NCBI RefSeq assembly: GCF_042477335.2 | Contig: NC_091255.1 | Span: forward strand, 30,420,501-30,484,500 | Direction of reading: 5' to 3' | DNA: 64,000 bases | Origin: Ovis canadensis | Taxonomy: Eukaryota > Chordata > Mammalia > Artiodactyla > Bovidae | Shown: positions 13,001 to 23,849 of the stretch, piece by piece | Layout of the letters: each line of letters begins with the position of its first letter | How positions within the stretch are numbered: position 1 is the first letter of the stretch | Notes under the pieces: model-generated | What the model was told of the DNA's origin: nothing | The model's database searches: none | The model's input: the letters and a program-made list of their open reading frames with translations, nothing else | Translations under genes and position numbers: made by a program

Positions 13001-16000
13001 ATCTTTAAAAACCAAACCAAAAAAATAAAAGTATTGAACTGAAACCCCATTTCACCCTAGCAAAAAATAATATTCATGTACATACATGAACTAAAACAGA
13101 AAAAGCACTCCACCCAATCTCATTAAGAGATGTAGTTCCACCAAAATGGTACTTTGCTGCTGAATGTTTATTAAAATTTTTAATATGTTGGTTAAATTTT
13201 TTATTACATACTGCTAATCATTGTACTAGTGAATCCAGAATATGTTTTGAACATTTGGAGACTTGTGGTCTCAGGAAATTTTTCATTTCTATTTACACAG
13301 ATGTTTTCGTTGAAGCAAAATATAATAGGGTGAAGAATAAAAGACTTAAAAAAAAAACAAACGAGAACATAATTCTTTGGGTGAAATAGACTAGAAACAC
13401 AAAATCAAGGAGAAAAAGGGATGTTACAGGTTTCTACAAGGGAAAGAAGAACTTGTTTATATGTTTTTTAAATGGATGATGGTGGGTATCAAATCGCTAT
13501 GGAATTTGGATTCCACTGAATACATTTAAGAGAATGATGTAACAGTTTTGTTTCAAGATGTAAATATTTACATTATTCTGGAAATTATGTTCTTTGCAGC
13601 TATTTAAACTTGATTTGGAGATGTTCAGATATTGACTTAAAAATGTGCCAGGGTGTACATTGTTTTTCCAAGTCACTTTATGGATGCACAAGGAAAAACA
13701 GTTTGAAGGCCCCTGAACCAGAGGAACGGGCCCTGTTTGGTCACCTGTGAGGGATACCTCTGGGCCTCCCCTGCCATCTCCACCTCCCTGGGGCTCCTGC
13801 CCAGTTTGAGGGCCCCCTCTACAGCCTATTTGCTTCCTGGGAGACTAGCCACTTACTTGTTATCTCAATGAGTCTTCACAATAATCCAGCAAGGCAGGGT
13901 CTTTACTGGCAATGAACAAACCAAACAAATGAGGTTTAGCAAGGTAGAAACTTCCTAAGGTCACCCGGCCAAAAGTGGCTGAGCTGGGATTCAGACCCAG
14001 GGCTCTTCTTTACTTCTGCGTGGCACGGCCTCCTGTCTGCCACCTCCAGGTACGTGGGCTGTGCCCGCAGTGTACCTGACTCCAATTCCGGCAGTTGAGC
14101 AAGTTGCTGATAGACTGTGAGCCTTAGTTTGTGCATCCGTGAAATGGGGTGATAGTACACCTCTCAGAGGGCAGGTCAGGAGTGGATGAGAGGGGATGGA
14201 CGAATGCGTCCAAGAGCGCACCCCGCCTCCCTCCCAGAGTGGGGGAATCCTTCACTAACTGGGGCAGGAAGGACCTGGGGCCTGGAGCCCCTGAAGGACT
14301 GATGTCGTGATGAGCATCAGCCCCCAGTTCCATCTTCCTGAACTTTTAGCCAGCGTCTGAGCCTGAGCAGCAGTGGGTGGGGGGCTCTGGTTTGGTCTCT
14401 GCTGTCACCTCTCTCTCTCACCTTCTCTTTCTTTCTCTGCAGCTGGATCCACAAACTGTAGAAACCAAGAACTGGCACACCGATGTGATTGAAATGAATG
14501 GGGTGAGCCGGGAGAGGCCGGAAGTGTCTGCACAGTGGGTGGGCAGCCGGGCCTCCCCCAACCCACCCAGCCCCTCCCCCCCCTCCTCTGCCTGCACCCT
14601 TCCCATTCCCACCCTGTGAGTGTTTCAGGGAGCCCCCAGGTGCAGTCCTGGGGGGCCCCTGTGTTGGTGGGCACTCCTTGGGCACTCGTGCCCTGAGGGG
14701 TTATGCCTGCCTTGCCCCCAACCAGATCAAAGTGGAATTCTCCATGAAATTCACCAGCCGAGACATGAGCCTGAAGAGGACCCCCTCCAAAAAGCAGAGC
14801 GGCGTCTTCGGTGTGAAGATCAGCGTGGTGACCAAGTAGGTGCTGCGTCTGGGGTCCCTGCCAGCCCCGCCCTCCAGGCCCCCCAGCCATGTCTGGCACC
14901 CCAGCAGTCACCCTCCACTCACAACAGCCACTTGGATGGGCAAAAGTGGCCGGCAGAGGTGTGTTCCCTGCCTCACACAATGCTTTAGAAATAAATGAGC
15001 CAGCACTTAACACTGGGAGATTGCACGTGAAAATCCCAGATCCTCAGCATCCTGTAATAAATGGGAGATGTGACAGCTATACGTCTGTGTCTTGGTGTGG
15101 CAGCGGCCGGCTGGAATCCAGAAGTGGCTGCCCCCCAGGAGAAGGCATCCTTCAGCCCCCTCCCCTCCCCTTGTCTCCAGGGTCTGGCCCACCCTGCTCT
15201 GTAGGTGACCCACTGGGTCCCCCATAGCATTTCAATGTGAGCCCTCTGTTCTGAGGAAAGCTCTTCGGGCTTTGATCTCCTAAAACTTCCCGCCTTTGTC
15301 CCCTGCTGTCCCTCAGCACCCAGGCCTGGGGTGGGCTGTGGCGGTGGGTGGGGGCTGGTAGCAGGGCCTCTTTCTTAGCCCTTTCCTTGTCCCCCATCTC
15401 CTGATCCCAGAGGCCAAAATGCTCCAAGGCCACGGTTTGCAGAGAGGGAGGGGCTACATGTAGGGATCACTGGGGATCCCCTTGCCCCTCCCTCCCCTCA
15501 CATCCTCTACCCCAACCCCAGGCGGGAGCGCTCCAAGGTGCCCTACATCGTGCGGCAGTGTGTGGAGGAGGTGGAGAAGCGGGGCATCGAGGAGGTTGGC
15601 ATCTACCGGATATCAGGGGTGGCCACAGACATCCAGGCACTGAAGGCCGTCTTCGATGCCAGTGAGTCTGGGAGGCCCAGCTGGGCAGCTGTGGGGCGGG
15701 GGTGGGGGTCGCTCCAGCAGGCTCCTAGGGCTGGTGGGAGAGCGTAACAGAAGCAGGAGGCTTCTCCATGGAAAGACCCTGACCAGCCAATGGCAGAGGA
15801 GCCTTGGACTGTGCGCTGCAGCCTGGCACGGCATGGGGTGGACCATTGCCGAGTCCTTGTGACGTGGGCCTGCCCTGCATTTTCTTACGTAATCCGTTGC
15901 CCTCCAGTCTTGCCTCCGTTGCTACAGATAAGGAAGCAGAGCCTCAGAAAGGCCAAGTACCTTGCCTAGGATTACTCAGTTCATAAGCTTTGAGCCTGAT

Positions 16001-19000
16001 TTAAACTCGGATCTCGCTGACTCCAGAGTCTGTGTTCCTGGCTTTGTTGCTGGCCTCCCAGGCTGCAGGGAAACTAAGGAGCTTTGAGCCGGGCGGCTGG
16101 CTCTGGCACCCCCACCTTCTCCGGTTCCCCAGTGCCCTTTGGGAGGGCGCTGCTGCCTTTCACTTTGACTGAGCCCCTCGGAGGGAAGGTCTGGCCTTTC
16201 TGGTTCTTAACCCCATCTTGCCGTTCAGGGTGCAGCAACGGCATTGCTGGCAGTCAGGACCCCCGAACTGGCTGGGCAGTGCTGATCCTATGGGAGCTGA
16301 GAGGGGGCCTGGTGGGTGTCCCCAGGCAGCTGCCAAGCAGACGTGTTCGGGGAACCTGGGGGTGGGTGGGGGGAGCTGGGGACAGGCTGGCACATGGCTC
16401 CTCTATGCCACCCGGAAGCCAAGGCTTTGTCAGAACATGATTTTAGGTATAAAAATGTGCAGTGCCTTCCAGAGAGGGGCTTAGTGGCGGGGAGATTGCA
16501 GCTGGAAGGGGGGCATGTGACACGTGGTGTGAATGTGGCTCCAGGACTCTGGATGATGAACTGTATTCCCCTCCCCTTCTCCCCCACGGAGCTGAGTCAT
16601 GGACCACCTGTGGGCACTGCCTACATCCCGCCTTTGCTGGGGAGACCAGACCAGAGAGTGGGCTGGGGGTGCATACCCCGAGCAGGCCATCTCAGGGTGG
16701 ATGGGGGGACAGATCGGGGCTCCCTGCCCCGCTGAGGGCTGCATGGGGGTGGGAGGGGGCTCAGCCAGCACAGCCCCTGCCCTCCCGCCCCCCGACAGAT
16801 AACAAGGACATCCTGCTGATGCTGAGTGACATGGACATCAATGCCATTGCCGGCACCCTCAAGCTCTACTTCCGGGAGCTGCCCGAGCCCCTCCTCACAG
16901 ACCGACTGTATCCCGCCTTCATGGAGGGCATCGGTGAGCAGCGGTGGGGGTCTGAGGGCTGGGCTGAGCCAGGCCTCCCTGACCAGCAGAGAGAATGAGA
17001 TATCTGTGCCCACCTGGCATGCCCATCTGCTCTGTGCCTTGGGCCCACATGGCCTGATGGTGCTCCAGAGGCTGGACCCACTCTCCCCCTGCCCGTCTCT
17101 CTTGCCCCTCAGGGCTGCCCTCTGTGCTTCCTCCTTGAACACTGACCTCCTTATTTAGAAACTCCAGGACCAGGCAAATCTGCCCTGAGGGTGCAGGGTC
17201 CAGGACCAAGGAGAAGCGAGCCTGGAGTGCACTTGACCTGGCTGGTACCGAGCCTTCCAGAAGGAGTGCGCTCTCTTCTCTGACCAATGCCCAGGGTTGG
17301 GAGGAAGCTGAGGGCCCCGCCTGGCAGGACTGTGGCCTCCCCCCAACCTGGGCCAGATCCAGGCCCTGGCGCATCCCTCCTGCCTCACCTTCTCCTGGTC
17401 CAGTCAGTGGAATGAGGAGCCCGCGGAAGGAGGGCCGCTGCCAGGCTCTGGCATCAGAAGTGCTTGAAAAAGAGAACTTTTAGGGAGTTAATTCCCTGGT
17501 GGTCCAGTGGTTAGGGCTCCGTGCCCTTCACTGTCCAGGGCCTGGTTTCCATCCCTGGTTGGAGAACCAAGATCCTGCAAGCCGAGTGGCGCAGCCGAAA
17601 AAAAAAAGAACATTCACACCAGTGGCATCCTTGTGTCCTTACAGACCAGGGATAGAGTGGCTCCAGCCCCAAAGGCCCACAGCCTGCAGGGAAGAAGGGT
17701 GTCTGCTCCCCACCTGCCCGCCTCCTGGCTGGGTTCCAGGTCGTGAGTGGGGCCTCCTGCAGAAACCTGTTAATAGCCCACCCTTGGCAAAACACCAGCC
17801 CCATCCCTGCTGGGTCTGCCCCCTTGGCCCCTTACAGCTCAGGCTTCCCCCCAGGCTCCCGCAGCCTCCTGACCCCAGGGTGCCGGCCAAGGGCTCCCTG
17901 CCCGGAGCCCAGCCCCACCCTCGCCCTCGTGTCCCTGCAGCCCTGTCAGACCCTGCTGCCAAGGAGAACTGCATGATGCACCTGCTCCGCTCCCTGCCCG
18001 ACCCCAACCTCATCACCTTCCTCTTCCTGCTGGAACACTTGAAAAGGTAACGGGCAGGGGCCCTGCCCAGTCCGCCAGGGGGCGGGGGGGCGGGCTCCAG
18101 CTGGGCGAGACACATGCCCTGGAAAACCACACCCTGGGCGCCTCCTCGTGGGTGCTGGTCTCTGCTGGGCCACCGCAGCCAGGTGAGAGTTTGCCCTTCA
18201 GATTCTTGGCATTCAGATTCTTCTGTTTGGAGAAATATTGGGATTCCAGGGGCCACCTCAAATATTGGCCATAGAACCTTTGGAGAGGCGGGGCTAGAGC
18301 CAAGGACTGTAGGTGGAGCTTCCAGTGAGTGGGCCACTCAGTCCACTTGGCATTTTTTAAACGGAGTAGGAGAGACAGCCCCAGGGTGCACCGCAGACGG
18401 CAAGCATGCATATGGTTCTGTTCAGTTACTCCTATTGCATGTGCTGGGTGATCGTGTAAAACGTGTCTGTTATTATGGGTCACAGTCCAAAAAGTCTGAA
18501 GCCCACTGGTCTTGACCCACACCCCATCAAACAGGTAGGGAATCTGAGTCCCCAGCTCGATGGGGACTTGCTTGGGTTTACCAGTAGCTCTGCCCTTGGG
18601 GTCCACATCTCCCAGGTCCTAAACTATGGTCCATCCCACCTTCCGCTCTGCGCCTTCCACAGTCCGGTCAAACCAAGAGCTGCTGAAGTTGACACCTGCA
18701 CCTAAGTTAGGAACGGAATCTAGCCCTGACTGTGACCTCGTCACTCACTTTGGAGCCCAGGACTGGTCCCAGGTGTGAGTGGGGAGGAGATGTTTCCAGG
18801 CGTCCCTGAAATCCACTTGCCATCCAGGACCAGGGCACCCCTGGTGAGGGGCTCTGAGCCCTCAGGCCCCCGGTGGCGGCTCGGCCAGGCCAGGCCAGGC
18901 TGTGGAGGGCCAGCGGAGACCTGGGAACGCCTGGGCTGCTGTCTTGTTTTTCCCATTATGAGACATTTTCCCTCTGGTTTGGCCGGGACCAAGGTCCCAA

Positions 19001-19119
19001 CCAATCCCCAAATAGTTTGGCGAGCACTGTGGGGACACACAGAGGAGTGGGGAGGAAAATTCATTAGGTTTTCCACCCTGGGAACCGGGCACAGTCTGTT
19101 CCCACATCTGGGCGCCTGG

Positions 19120-19156
<37 letters not shown>

Positions 19157-20982
19157 TGAGGGGCAGGGCCAGCTGCACAGCTGCCTCCTGGCGTGGCACT
19201 GTTTGCTCGTTTCCAAGGCGCTCAGCAGGCGCATCCACGGCTCCTGCCTGGAGGGTGGGGTGATGCTGCAGTGGGAGCTGGGGTCAGAGGCGCTGCTTGG
19301 GGCAGCTGGGTCTCAGCCCCAAAACATTGCCTGGGACCAGGGGGAGGCGCAGGGTCTCTCTCATGTGTTGGGTGGTACCGAGCCTGCTGGACACCAGCCC
19401 CAGATGGCAGCCCCTGCTGTCACTCAGGGGAAGTAAGCTACAGAGCATCTGGCTGATCAGGCAAGAGACGCAGAGGAAGATCCAGAAGGAGGCAGCTCTG
19501 GGGTCCCAAGAGGCAGACCCTTCTGGAAAAGCTTGGGAGGACAGCCCCTGGGCTCCATCTGTGACGAGGGATGTTCCTGCCACAGCACAGCAGGCAGAGC
19601 CTCTGGCCTTTGGCCCCCGCCCGCTGGGACTCCTCCTCTGGGCCCCTCTCCACGGCTGAGCTGATCGTGGACAGCGCGCAGGGTGGGGAGGAGCATGGGC
19701 TCAGGAAGCAGACCTCTTGGGTTTGGATCCCTGCTCTGCCACCTGCTGGGTCACCTTGAGCAGGCCGTTTGACCTCTCTGTACTCTGGTTTCTTCATCTC
19801 TACAGGGGGGATGAAACTGTTACCTACACAAAGACTTGCTTGTGACAAGCATGAGTTATTACAGGGAAAGTTCTTGGACCTGTAAGAACCTCCTCTGAGG
19901 CAAGGGAGAGTTGGAGTGGGTCCTTCTGACTCTTGCCGTTTACCATCAGTTCAGGGGGTGGCCCAGGAGCTGGGAATCTGTCAGTGGAATGTACTGGAAC
20001 ATAGCTGGGAACTTGGGCCCTTGGCTGAGTCCCCTCCTCATGGAGCGGTCTCTACCCTCAGGAGAGGGCGGGCTAGTGACCCCCTTGGGGAATCCTCCCA
20101 GGAGCGGTATTAGCCAAGGGTCGGAGCTCCATGTGGCGGCCAGACGTGACTTGTGTTTCCGCCCCTCCCGTCCCTTTCAGGGTTGCTGAGAAGGAGCCCG
20201 TCAACAAAATGTCCCTTCACAACCTGGCTACCGTGTTTGGCCCCACGTTACTGAGACCCTCCGAAGTGGAGAGCAAAGCACACCTCACGTCGGCTGCCGA
20301 CATCTGGTCTCACGATGTCATGGCGCAGGTACCTCCACGCTGCCCAGGCCTGCAGCAGGTGCAGGGGTCGCACGAGCCGCCCTGAGGGGTGGACTCCTAC
20401 CTGCCTCCCATCCTGAGCAGCGGGGCTGACGGGTCTGGAGGATGCCACCAAGGAGTCAGGGCTCTGGACGGTCCTGCTAAAAAGTAGGCGTCTAGACCAA
20501 GAGCCCACCAGAGGCTGGGTGTCCCAGATACTGGTTGCAGTCCTGGGAGCTGCCTGAGCCTCAGGAAGCAAACCCAGGGGTGTCAGGAAAATCTGGGGCC
20601 TTGCCCTCATGTGTGGAAGTTGGCGGGGTGCGGGGCGGGGGAGCCCGGTGAGACCCAGGGCAGGGTCTGGTCTGGAACAGGACTGAGGTTGGGGAAGGGG
20701 CCCCGGGCACCCTGCCTTCTGCCCTGCAGCACCCCCTACTGCCGCAAACGGGCAGCCACACCTGGGCTTCCGGGGAAGGGGAAGTGGCTGGAGCCAGCCA
20801 GCGGGGAAGCGGGGAGCCACAGGAGCCCAGCGGGGTCGGAGGAGGCCCTCGGGGTGAGGACCCCAGCCTCAGTCTCCCCTGTCTCCCCACAGGTCCAGGT
20901 CCTCCTCTACTACCTGCAGCACCCTCCCATCTCCTTCGCAGAACTGAAGCGGAACACACTGTACTTCTCCACCGACGTGTAG
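858..20982 (+). CDS. ABR: ABR, short isoform: RhoGAP-domain GTPase-activating protein
   Basis: Active BCR-related protein stimulates GTP hydrolysis by Rac and Cdc42. The coding exons are 858-1019, 14443-14502, 14726-14835, 15522-15661, 16799-16933, 17941-18046, 20181-20328 and 20893-20982, all bounded by GT/AG and in phase, totalling 951 nt (316 residues). Residues 1-54 come from the alternative first exon, about 55-85 are the tail of the C2 domain, and about 118-310 form the RhoGAP domain. The catalytic arginine finger is Arg140 in GIYRISG. The protein ends in STDV, a class I PDZ-binding motif like that of its paralogue BCR. The paralogue choice rests on the ABR-type ending (STDV, where BCR has STEV) and on TIMM22 as neighbour. 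Long ABR forms share the seven downstream exons but use DH/PH/C2 exons lying before this window. This short form therefore keeps GAP activity but lacks the exchange-factor half. Confidence 0.93.
4881..5091 (+). repeat. Bov-tA SINE
   Basis: The tRNA-Glu-like head (cttccctggtggctcag, with a decayed B box) is followed by the BovB-derived tail that ends in gagtcagacacgactgag. A target-site duplication tgctgtttc flanks it at 4871-4879 and 5092-5100, showing a clean insertion into the ABR intron. Confidence 0.92.
5771..5894 (-). repeat. Bov-A SINE monomer
   Basis: The characteristic gaccccatggactgtagcc and attttccaggcgagag blocks are present on the minus orientation. The 10-base duplication gccccacagt lies at 5761-5770 and 5895-5904. 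Confidence 0.9.
6130..6250 (+). repeat. MIR fragment
   Basis: Contains the MIR core-like tgtgaccttgggcaa...cttcacctctctgg pattern. It is old and diverged. Confidence 0.6.
7629..7846 (-). repeat. Bov-tA SINE
   Basis: A complete antisense copy running from the BovA-type tail to the tRNA-like head. Duplication ttagccctg is at 7620-7628 and 7847-7855. Confidence 0.92.
8798..9081 (-). repeat. CHR-type tRNA-derived SINE
   Basis: Antisense copy: the T-rich tail (ttatttatt) is on the left and the tRNA-derived head, read as accagggatcgaacccgtg, on the right. A 13-base duplication with one mismatch flanks it at 8785-8797 and 9082-9094. Confidence 0.88.
11245..11425 (+). repeat. MIR SINE
   Basis: Matches the MIR order: a cctagacatgtggcagtggg-like head, then agcctcagtgttctcatctg, then tagaatggagacag and a decayed tail. 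Confidence 0.7.
11465..11620 (-). repeat. MIR SINE
   Basis: The antisense MIR core is visible as gggaaactgaggttccagg followed by ggttaagtgacccgcccag. It lies opposite in orientation to the neighbouring copy at 11245. Confidence 0.65.
12829..12950 (+). repeat. CHR-type SINE
   Basis: Begins ggacttccctggtggtccag, has a tRNA-like middle, and ends in an A-rich tail within 12935-12950. Confidence 0.85.
13850..14000 (-). repeat. MIR fragment
   Basis: Antisense MIR pattern: caaggcagggtctttactgg, then ggtcacccggcc and gctgagctgggattcagacc. Confidence 0.6.
14085..14175 (+). repeat. MIR fragment
   Basis: Sense MIR core remnant with gagccttagtttgtgcatcc and gtgaaatggggtgatagta. Confidence 0.55.
14443..14502 (+). 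CDS. ABR: ABR exon, end of C2 domain
   Basis: Twenty codons beginning [11 protein letters not shown] after a pyrimidine-rich tract and AG at 14441-14442. The donor GTGAGC is at 14503. This is the first exon shared by long and short ABR forms in the window. Confidence 0.95.
14726..14835 (+). CDS. ABR: ABR exon, C2-to-RhoGAP linker
   Basis: Encodes [13 protein letters not shown] onward to [11 protein letters not shown] plus two bases of the next codon. The donor is GTAGGT at 14836. Reading straight through the donor meets a TAG, which helps fix the exon end. Confidence 0.95.
14836..15521 (+). other. ABR: ABR intron
   Basis: Short intron of 686 bases with no recognised element. Confidence 0.85.
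15522..15661 (+). CDS. ABR: ABR exon with the RhoGAP arginine finger
   Basis: Encodes [20 protein letters not shown] through [22 protein letters not shown]. The GxxRxSG loop contains the catalytic arginine. The acceptor is CCCCAG and the donor GTGAGT, leaving one base of the next codon. Confidence 0.96.
15662..16798 (+). other. ABR: ABR intron
   Basis: GC-rich intron. An antisense MIR remnant lies at about 15890-16040 (aagcagagcctcagaaaggc). Nothing else was recognised. Confidence 0.8.
16799..16933 (+). CDS. ABR: ABR RhoGAP exon
   Basis: Encodes [19 protein letters not shown] then [18 protein letters not shown]. The [10 protein letters not shown] block is a hallmark RhoGAP motif. The acceptor is GACAG and the donor GTGAGC. 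Confidence 0.96.
16934..17940 (+). other. ABR: ABR intron
   Basis: About 1 kb, containing one CHR-type SINE (17485-17610). No other feature was seen. Confidence 0.8.
17485..17610 (+). repeat. CHR-type SINE
   Basis: Contains attccctggtggtccagtgg and catccctggttggagaacc, and ends with gcagccg followed by an A-run. Confidence 0.86.
17941..18046 (+). CDS. ABR: ABR RhoGAP exon
   Basis: Encodes [20 protein letters not shown] and [14 protein letters not shown]. The acceptor is CTGCAG and the donor GTAACG. Phases match both neighbours. Confidence 0.95.
19122..19155. repeat. (TG)17 microsatellite
   Basis: Uninterrupted TG dinucleotide run in an ABR intron, likely to vary in length between animals. 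Confidence 0.97.
19690..19850 (+). repeat. MIR SINE
   Basis: Shows gggtttggatccctgctctg, gccacctgctgggtcacctt and gacctctctgtactctgg in MIR order. Confidence 0.7.
20181..20328 (+). CDS. ABR: ABR RhoGAP exon
   Basis: Encodes [20 protein letters not shown] then [15 protein letters not shown] to IWSHDVMAQ. The [19 protein letters not shown] block is a conserved RhoGAP motif. The acceptor is TTTCAG and the donor GTACCT. Confidence 0.96.
20329..20892 (+). other. ABR: Last ABR intron
   Basis: GC-rich, 564 bases, with no element recognised. Confidence 0.85.
20893..20982 (+). CDS. ABR: ABR last coding exon
   Basis: Encodes [20 protein letters not shown] and NTLYFSTDV, then TAG at 20980-20982. The C-terminal STDV is a PDZ-binding type ending. 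Confidence 0.96.
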   Translation, partial: VQVLLYYLQHPPISFAELKRNTLYFSTDV

Positions 20983-23545
20983 CCCAAGGTGGGAGCGGCT
21001 GTGGGGGGCGGCCCTGAGCCCGCCTCTCCAGCCAGGGACCCAACCCAGACTTGAAGGACTGCAATAGCGAACTCCCAAACCCAGCGCTCTGCACTCCAAG
21101 GGACACAGATTTCCAAGAACTGGAAGACATGTATCTTTTGTGCCACCTTGTACAAAGCCAGCCGACCCGGCCCCGGCCCCACCACGCACCCCGGCTCTGC
21201 CCTCGTTCCTCTAGTCGTGTCTAATGCTCCGTGCTGTTTGGGAATTGTTTTACGTCTATTTGTCATGCAGAAAAGGTAGTGACCAACCCGGTGTGGGCAC
21301 ACAGGCAGCCTGCTTTGTTCTTTCATTTCCTCCAACACTTTCTTTCCTCCTGAGTCCGGTCCAAGGGCTTTTATTTTGCGCTGTTACTGCTGCCAGCTTC
21401 GCCTCTCTTGGCCCTGCTCCCAGATCGGTCTCCTGGCGGCCTCCCCTCGGTCTTCCTCCGCCCCGTCCTCCCTGCCCGGCCCCCGCCCCCCGACTCCCCA
21501 AGCCTGCCTGCATGCATTTTCAGCTTTGGGTTTTGATCCATCACCTGGAAAGTTCTGAGGCGGCCCTGGGCAGTGGTGGCGGGGGGTGGCTGGTCCGATG
21601 CTGCCGCCCCCCACCCTCTCCTTGTCCCCTCACCTGTGGAGACACTCCTGTCTGCCTTGCCGCCTGTGCAAATGTTGGACAAGGAGACAGACTCGCACTG
21701 ATCCTCGGCTCAGCACAGGCCGGAGAGCGGATTGCTGGGATTTTTTCCACCTGAGAACCTCTGTTCTGTCTCCAGTCCCCGTGAGGCACCTTTGCCTATT
21801 TCTTCTCCTGCTTTTCCGTTTCTTTTCTCCTGCTGTTCTATTTTGAGTGTAGAGACTCACCAGAGACCTGCTCAAGGCAGCCAGAGGGTCAGGAAAGAAT
21901 CGGGGGAGGTGGGAGAGTCAGGTTGCCAAGGAGACAGAGCAAGTGGGCTGCTGAGAGAGTGCCAGGGAGCGCTGGGCATCCTGGGCTGGGAGCAAGGAGT
22001 TGTGGTGGCTTTTCTGGTGGAGCCAGGCTTCTGGGAGGGCAACCATGAGGGCTGAAGCAGGCGTCTCGAAATAGGCAGGCTCCGTCCGAGAGGGCTAGCC
22101 CTTCCTGGTGCCTCCCGTACCTCGTGGTACCTTTGCCTTAGACATTACACTTTCTCCACAGCCAAGCACTGCCATGGGGCAGCCCCCACGGCCACGTGTG
22201 CCCCAGGGCCTGGGAAAGTCAGGCGCGGTCCAGCAGTAGCCAGCCGTCATGGTGCTGCCTCCCGTCCCTGGCTTCTGAACGCAGCCTTATGGGTGAACTC
22301 GGGGGAACTCTTAGGAGTTGGGGTTGTGCCAGGTACCTGCCTCTCCTGGGACTGGGTTTTGCAGGGGACCCTGGTGGTGGGTGCTCGACTCATCTGCAGG
22401 GTCTGATCCCCATGTTGAAGGCCGCTGCTCAGTACTGGAAAGGAGAAGTGCCCCCAGCGTGCAGTTTCTTCTCTCCTGAGCAGCGCTGCCGGCCTCCAGC
22501 AGTTCACCTGGGAGGACAGACACTCCTGGCGGCAGGGGCTGGAGCTACAGGACACGGCTCCCTGGCTCTCCTGTTGCAGAGACTAGATTCCAAGCCCTGG
22601 GTTGGAGAGACAAGCTCCCCCTAGCTTGAGCTCAGGGCGGTTTTAAAGAAGGGTTTGGGGCCCTGAAGCCTTAGCACCGGTTCAGTGAGAGGAAGGGCCC
22701 CTTCTTGTCTCGTTTACACCTGTGGCCCTGGTGTGGGCAGAATGGTACACATTCTGTGCATGTCGGAGGATAGATGCCCAAGAGGAGAGCGGTACTGACG
22801 CCCTGGCTGCCTGCTAAGCAGCTGAGCGAGGAGCCCTACTCCCTAAGATAAGGGGCTTGGGCCACAGGTGGAGAAAGAATGCTGCAGTCTGAACATCCCC
22901 CGTGTCTGACCATCCCTGGAGCCTGCTTGGCACTCTGGAGCTGGCAGGTGGCCTGGAAGGTTCTTGCTTCCACGGCCACTAACTGGAATGAATTGGAGCC
23001 CCACCTACAGCTATTTACAGCCCCTAACGGGTGCCTCCCACCTTCCCCAAACCAGGGACGTGTGCCTCTCAGCGTCAGGTAGCTACTGCAGCCCCCAATC
23101 TCTTGGGTGATGAGAACGGGAGAAAGGCTGGAAGGGCTGAGAAATGGAAAAGGCTCAGCATATTTATCAACTCGACCCCCAGAACTGGGAGGAGTGGGTA
23201 CCAGACCTGGACTAAGCTGCGCTGAGGGAACAGCCCGTGGGTTCTCCTGAGCAACAGGGACTGTACAGAACCCCAGCCACTGCCCAGCAGGGCAGGCTGT
23301 GCCAACAGGAGCCCACAGACAGGCTACAGGAGTCCACACGCCTGTCCTTGCTGGCGATGGCTGCGGGCTGCCGGTGTTGTGCTATTACAGGTATGATGGG
23401 ACCCTGCATTAATATCTGACTTTCTTAAGTTGGTAAGGATATATTTTTCTTTGGTCTATGTTCTGTTTCAACTTATGTAGATTATTATAAATTGATGTAA
23501 GCCACGTGAGAGGAAAATGTTAATAAAAAAAAAACCTGCAAAGCC
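20983..23545 (+). other. ABR: ABR 3' untranslated region
   Basis: About 2.55 kb without interspersed repeats, running from the stop codon to an AATAAA followed by an A-run. The absence of SINEs here, in contrast to nearby introns, fits an exonic UTR. The end point is inferred from the poly(A) signal. Confidence 0.75.
23522..23527 (+). terminator. ABR: ABR polyadenylation signal AATAAA
   Basis: The canonical hexamer lies at the end of an AT-rich stretch downstream of the ABR stop codon. Cleavage is expected 10-30 bases later. Confidence 0.7.
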
Positions 23546-23849
23546 CCAACATTTGCAAACAACTCAGCCCTGTGGTGTGGACATTTATGTTCCCAGGAGT
23601 CCAGGGAAGACCACCAATCTAAACATTTAACTCTTCCAGCTGCATCCAGATGTGCGTTTCCAAGAATCTCCTTACTAGTGAACTCTCCCTGGTGCGTCCC
23701 TTCGGCCTCTGGGGACCGTGGCAGTTTTGGAGATGAGCCCACGCCCCCCACTTGTTCTTTCACAGATGCCCACGGCTGTCACCAGCCAGTTCTTTTCATG
23801 AAATACAAGTGCCCCACCAGAGACCTGGCCATCGGTATGCCTCAGAGAT
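23546..23849. other. Gap between convergent ABR and TIMM22 ends
   Basis: About 300 bases separate the inferred ends of the two tail-to-tail genes. No element was recognised. Confidence 0.6.

Larger units (their letters stand above)
1020..14442 (+). other. ABR: ABR intron, about 13.4 kb
   Basis: No coding exon was recognised. The intron holds Bov-tA, Bov-A and CHR SINEs and several MIR copies, listed separately. It also has an AT-rich block at about 12600-13720 whose right edge resembles a decayed hAT terminal repeat. An old interspersed-repeat-like segment of unassigned family occupies about 6715-6960. The rest, including 1020-4870, looks like ordinary GC-rich intron. Confidence 0.75.
18047..20180 (+). 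other. ABR: ABR intron
   Basis: About 2.1 kb. It holds a candidate hAT-type terminal remnant near 18484-18515 (ccaaaaagtctgaagcccac), a (TG)n microsatellite at 19122-19155 and a MIR copy at about 19690-19850. Confidence 0.75.

Noticed and set aside
14405-15013. 202-codon minus-strand frame over ABR exons
   Set aside because: It is the antisense shadow of two conserved ABR exons, with no recognisable protein features.
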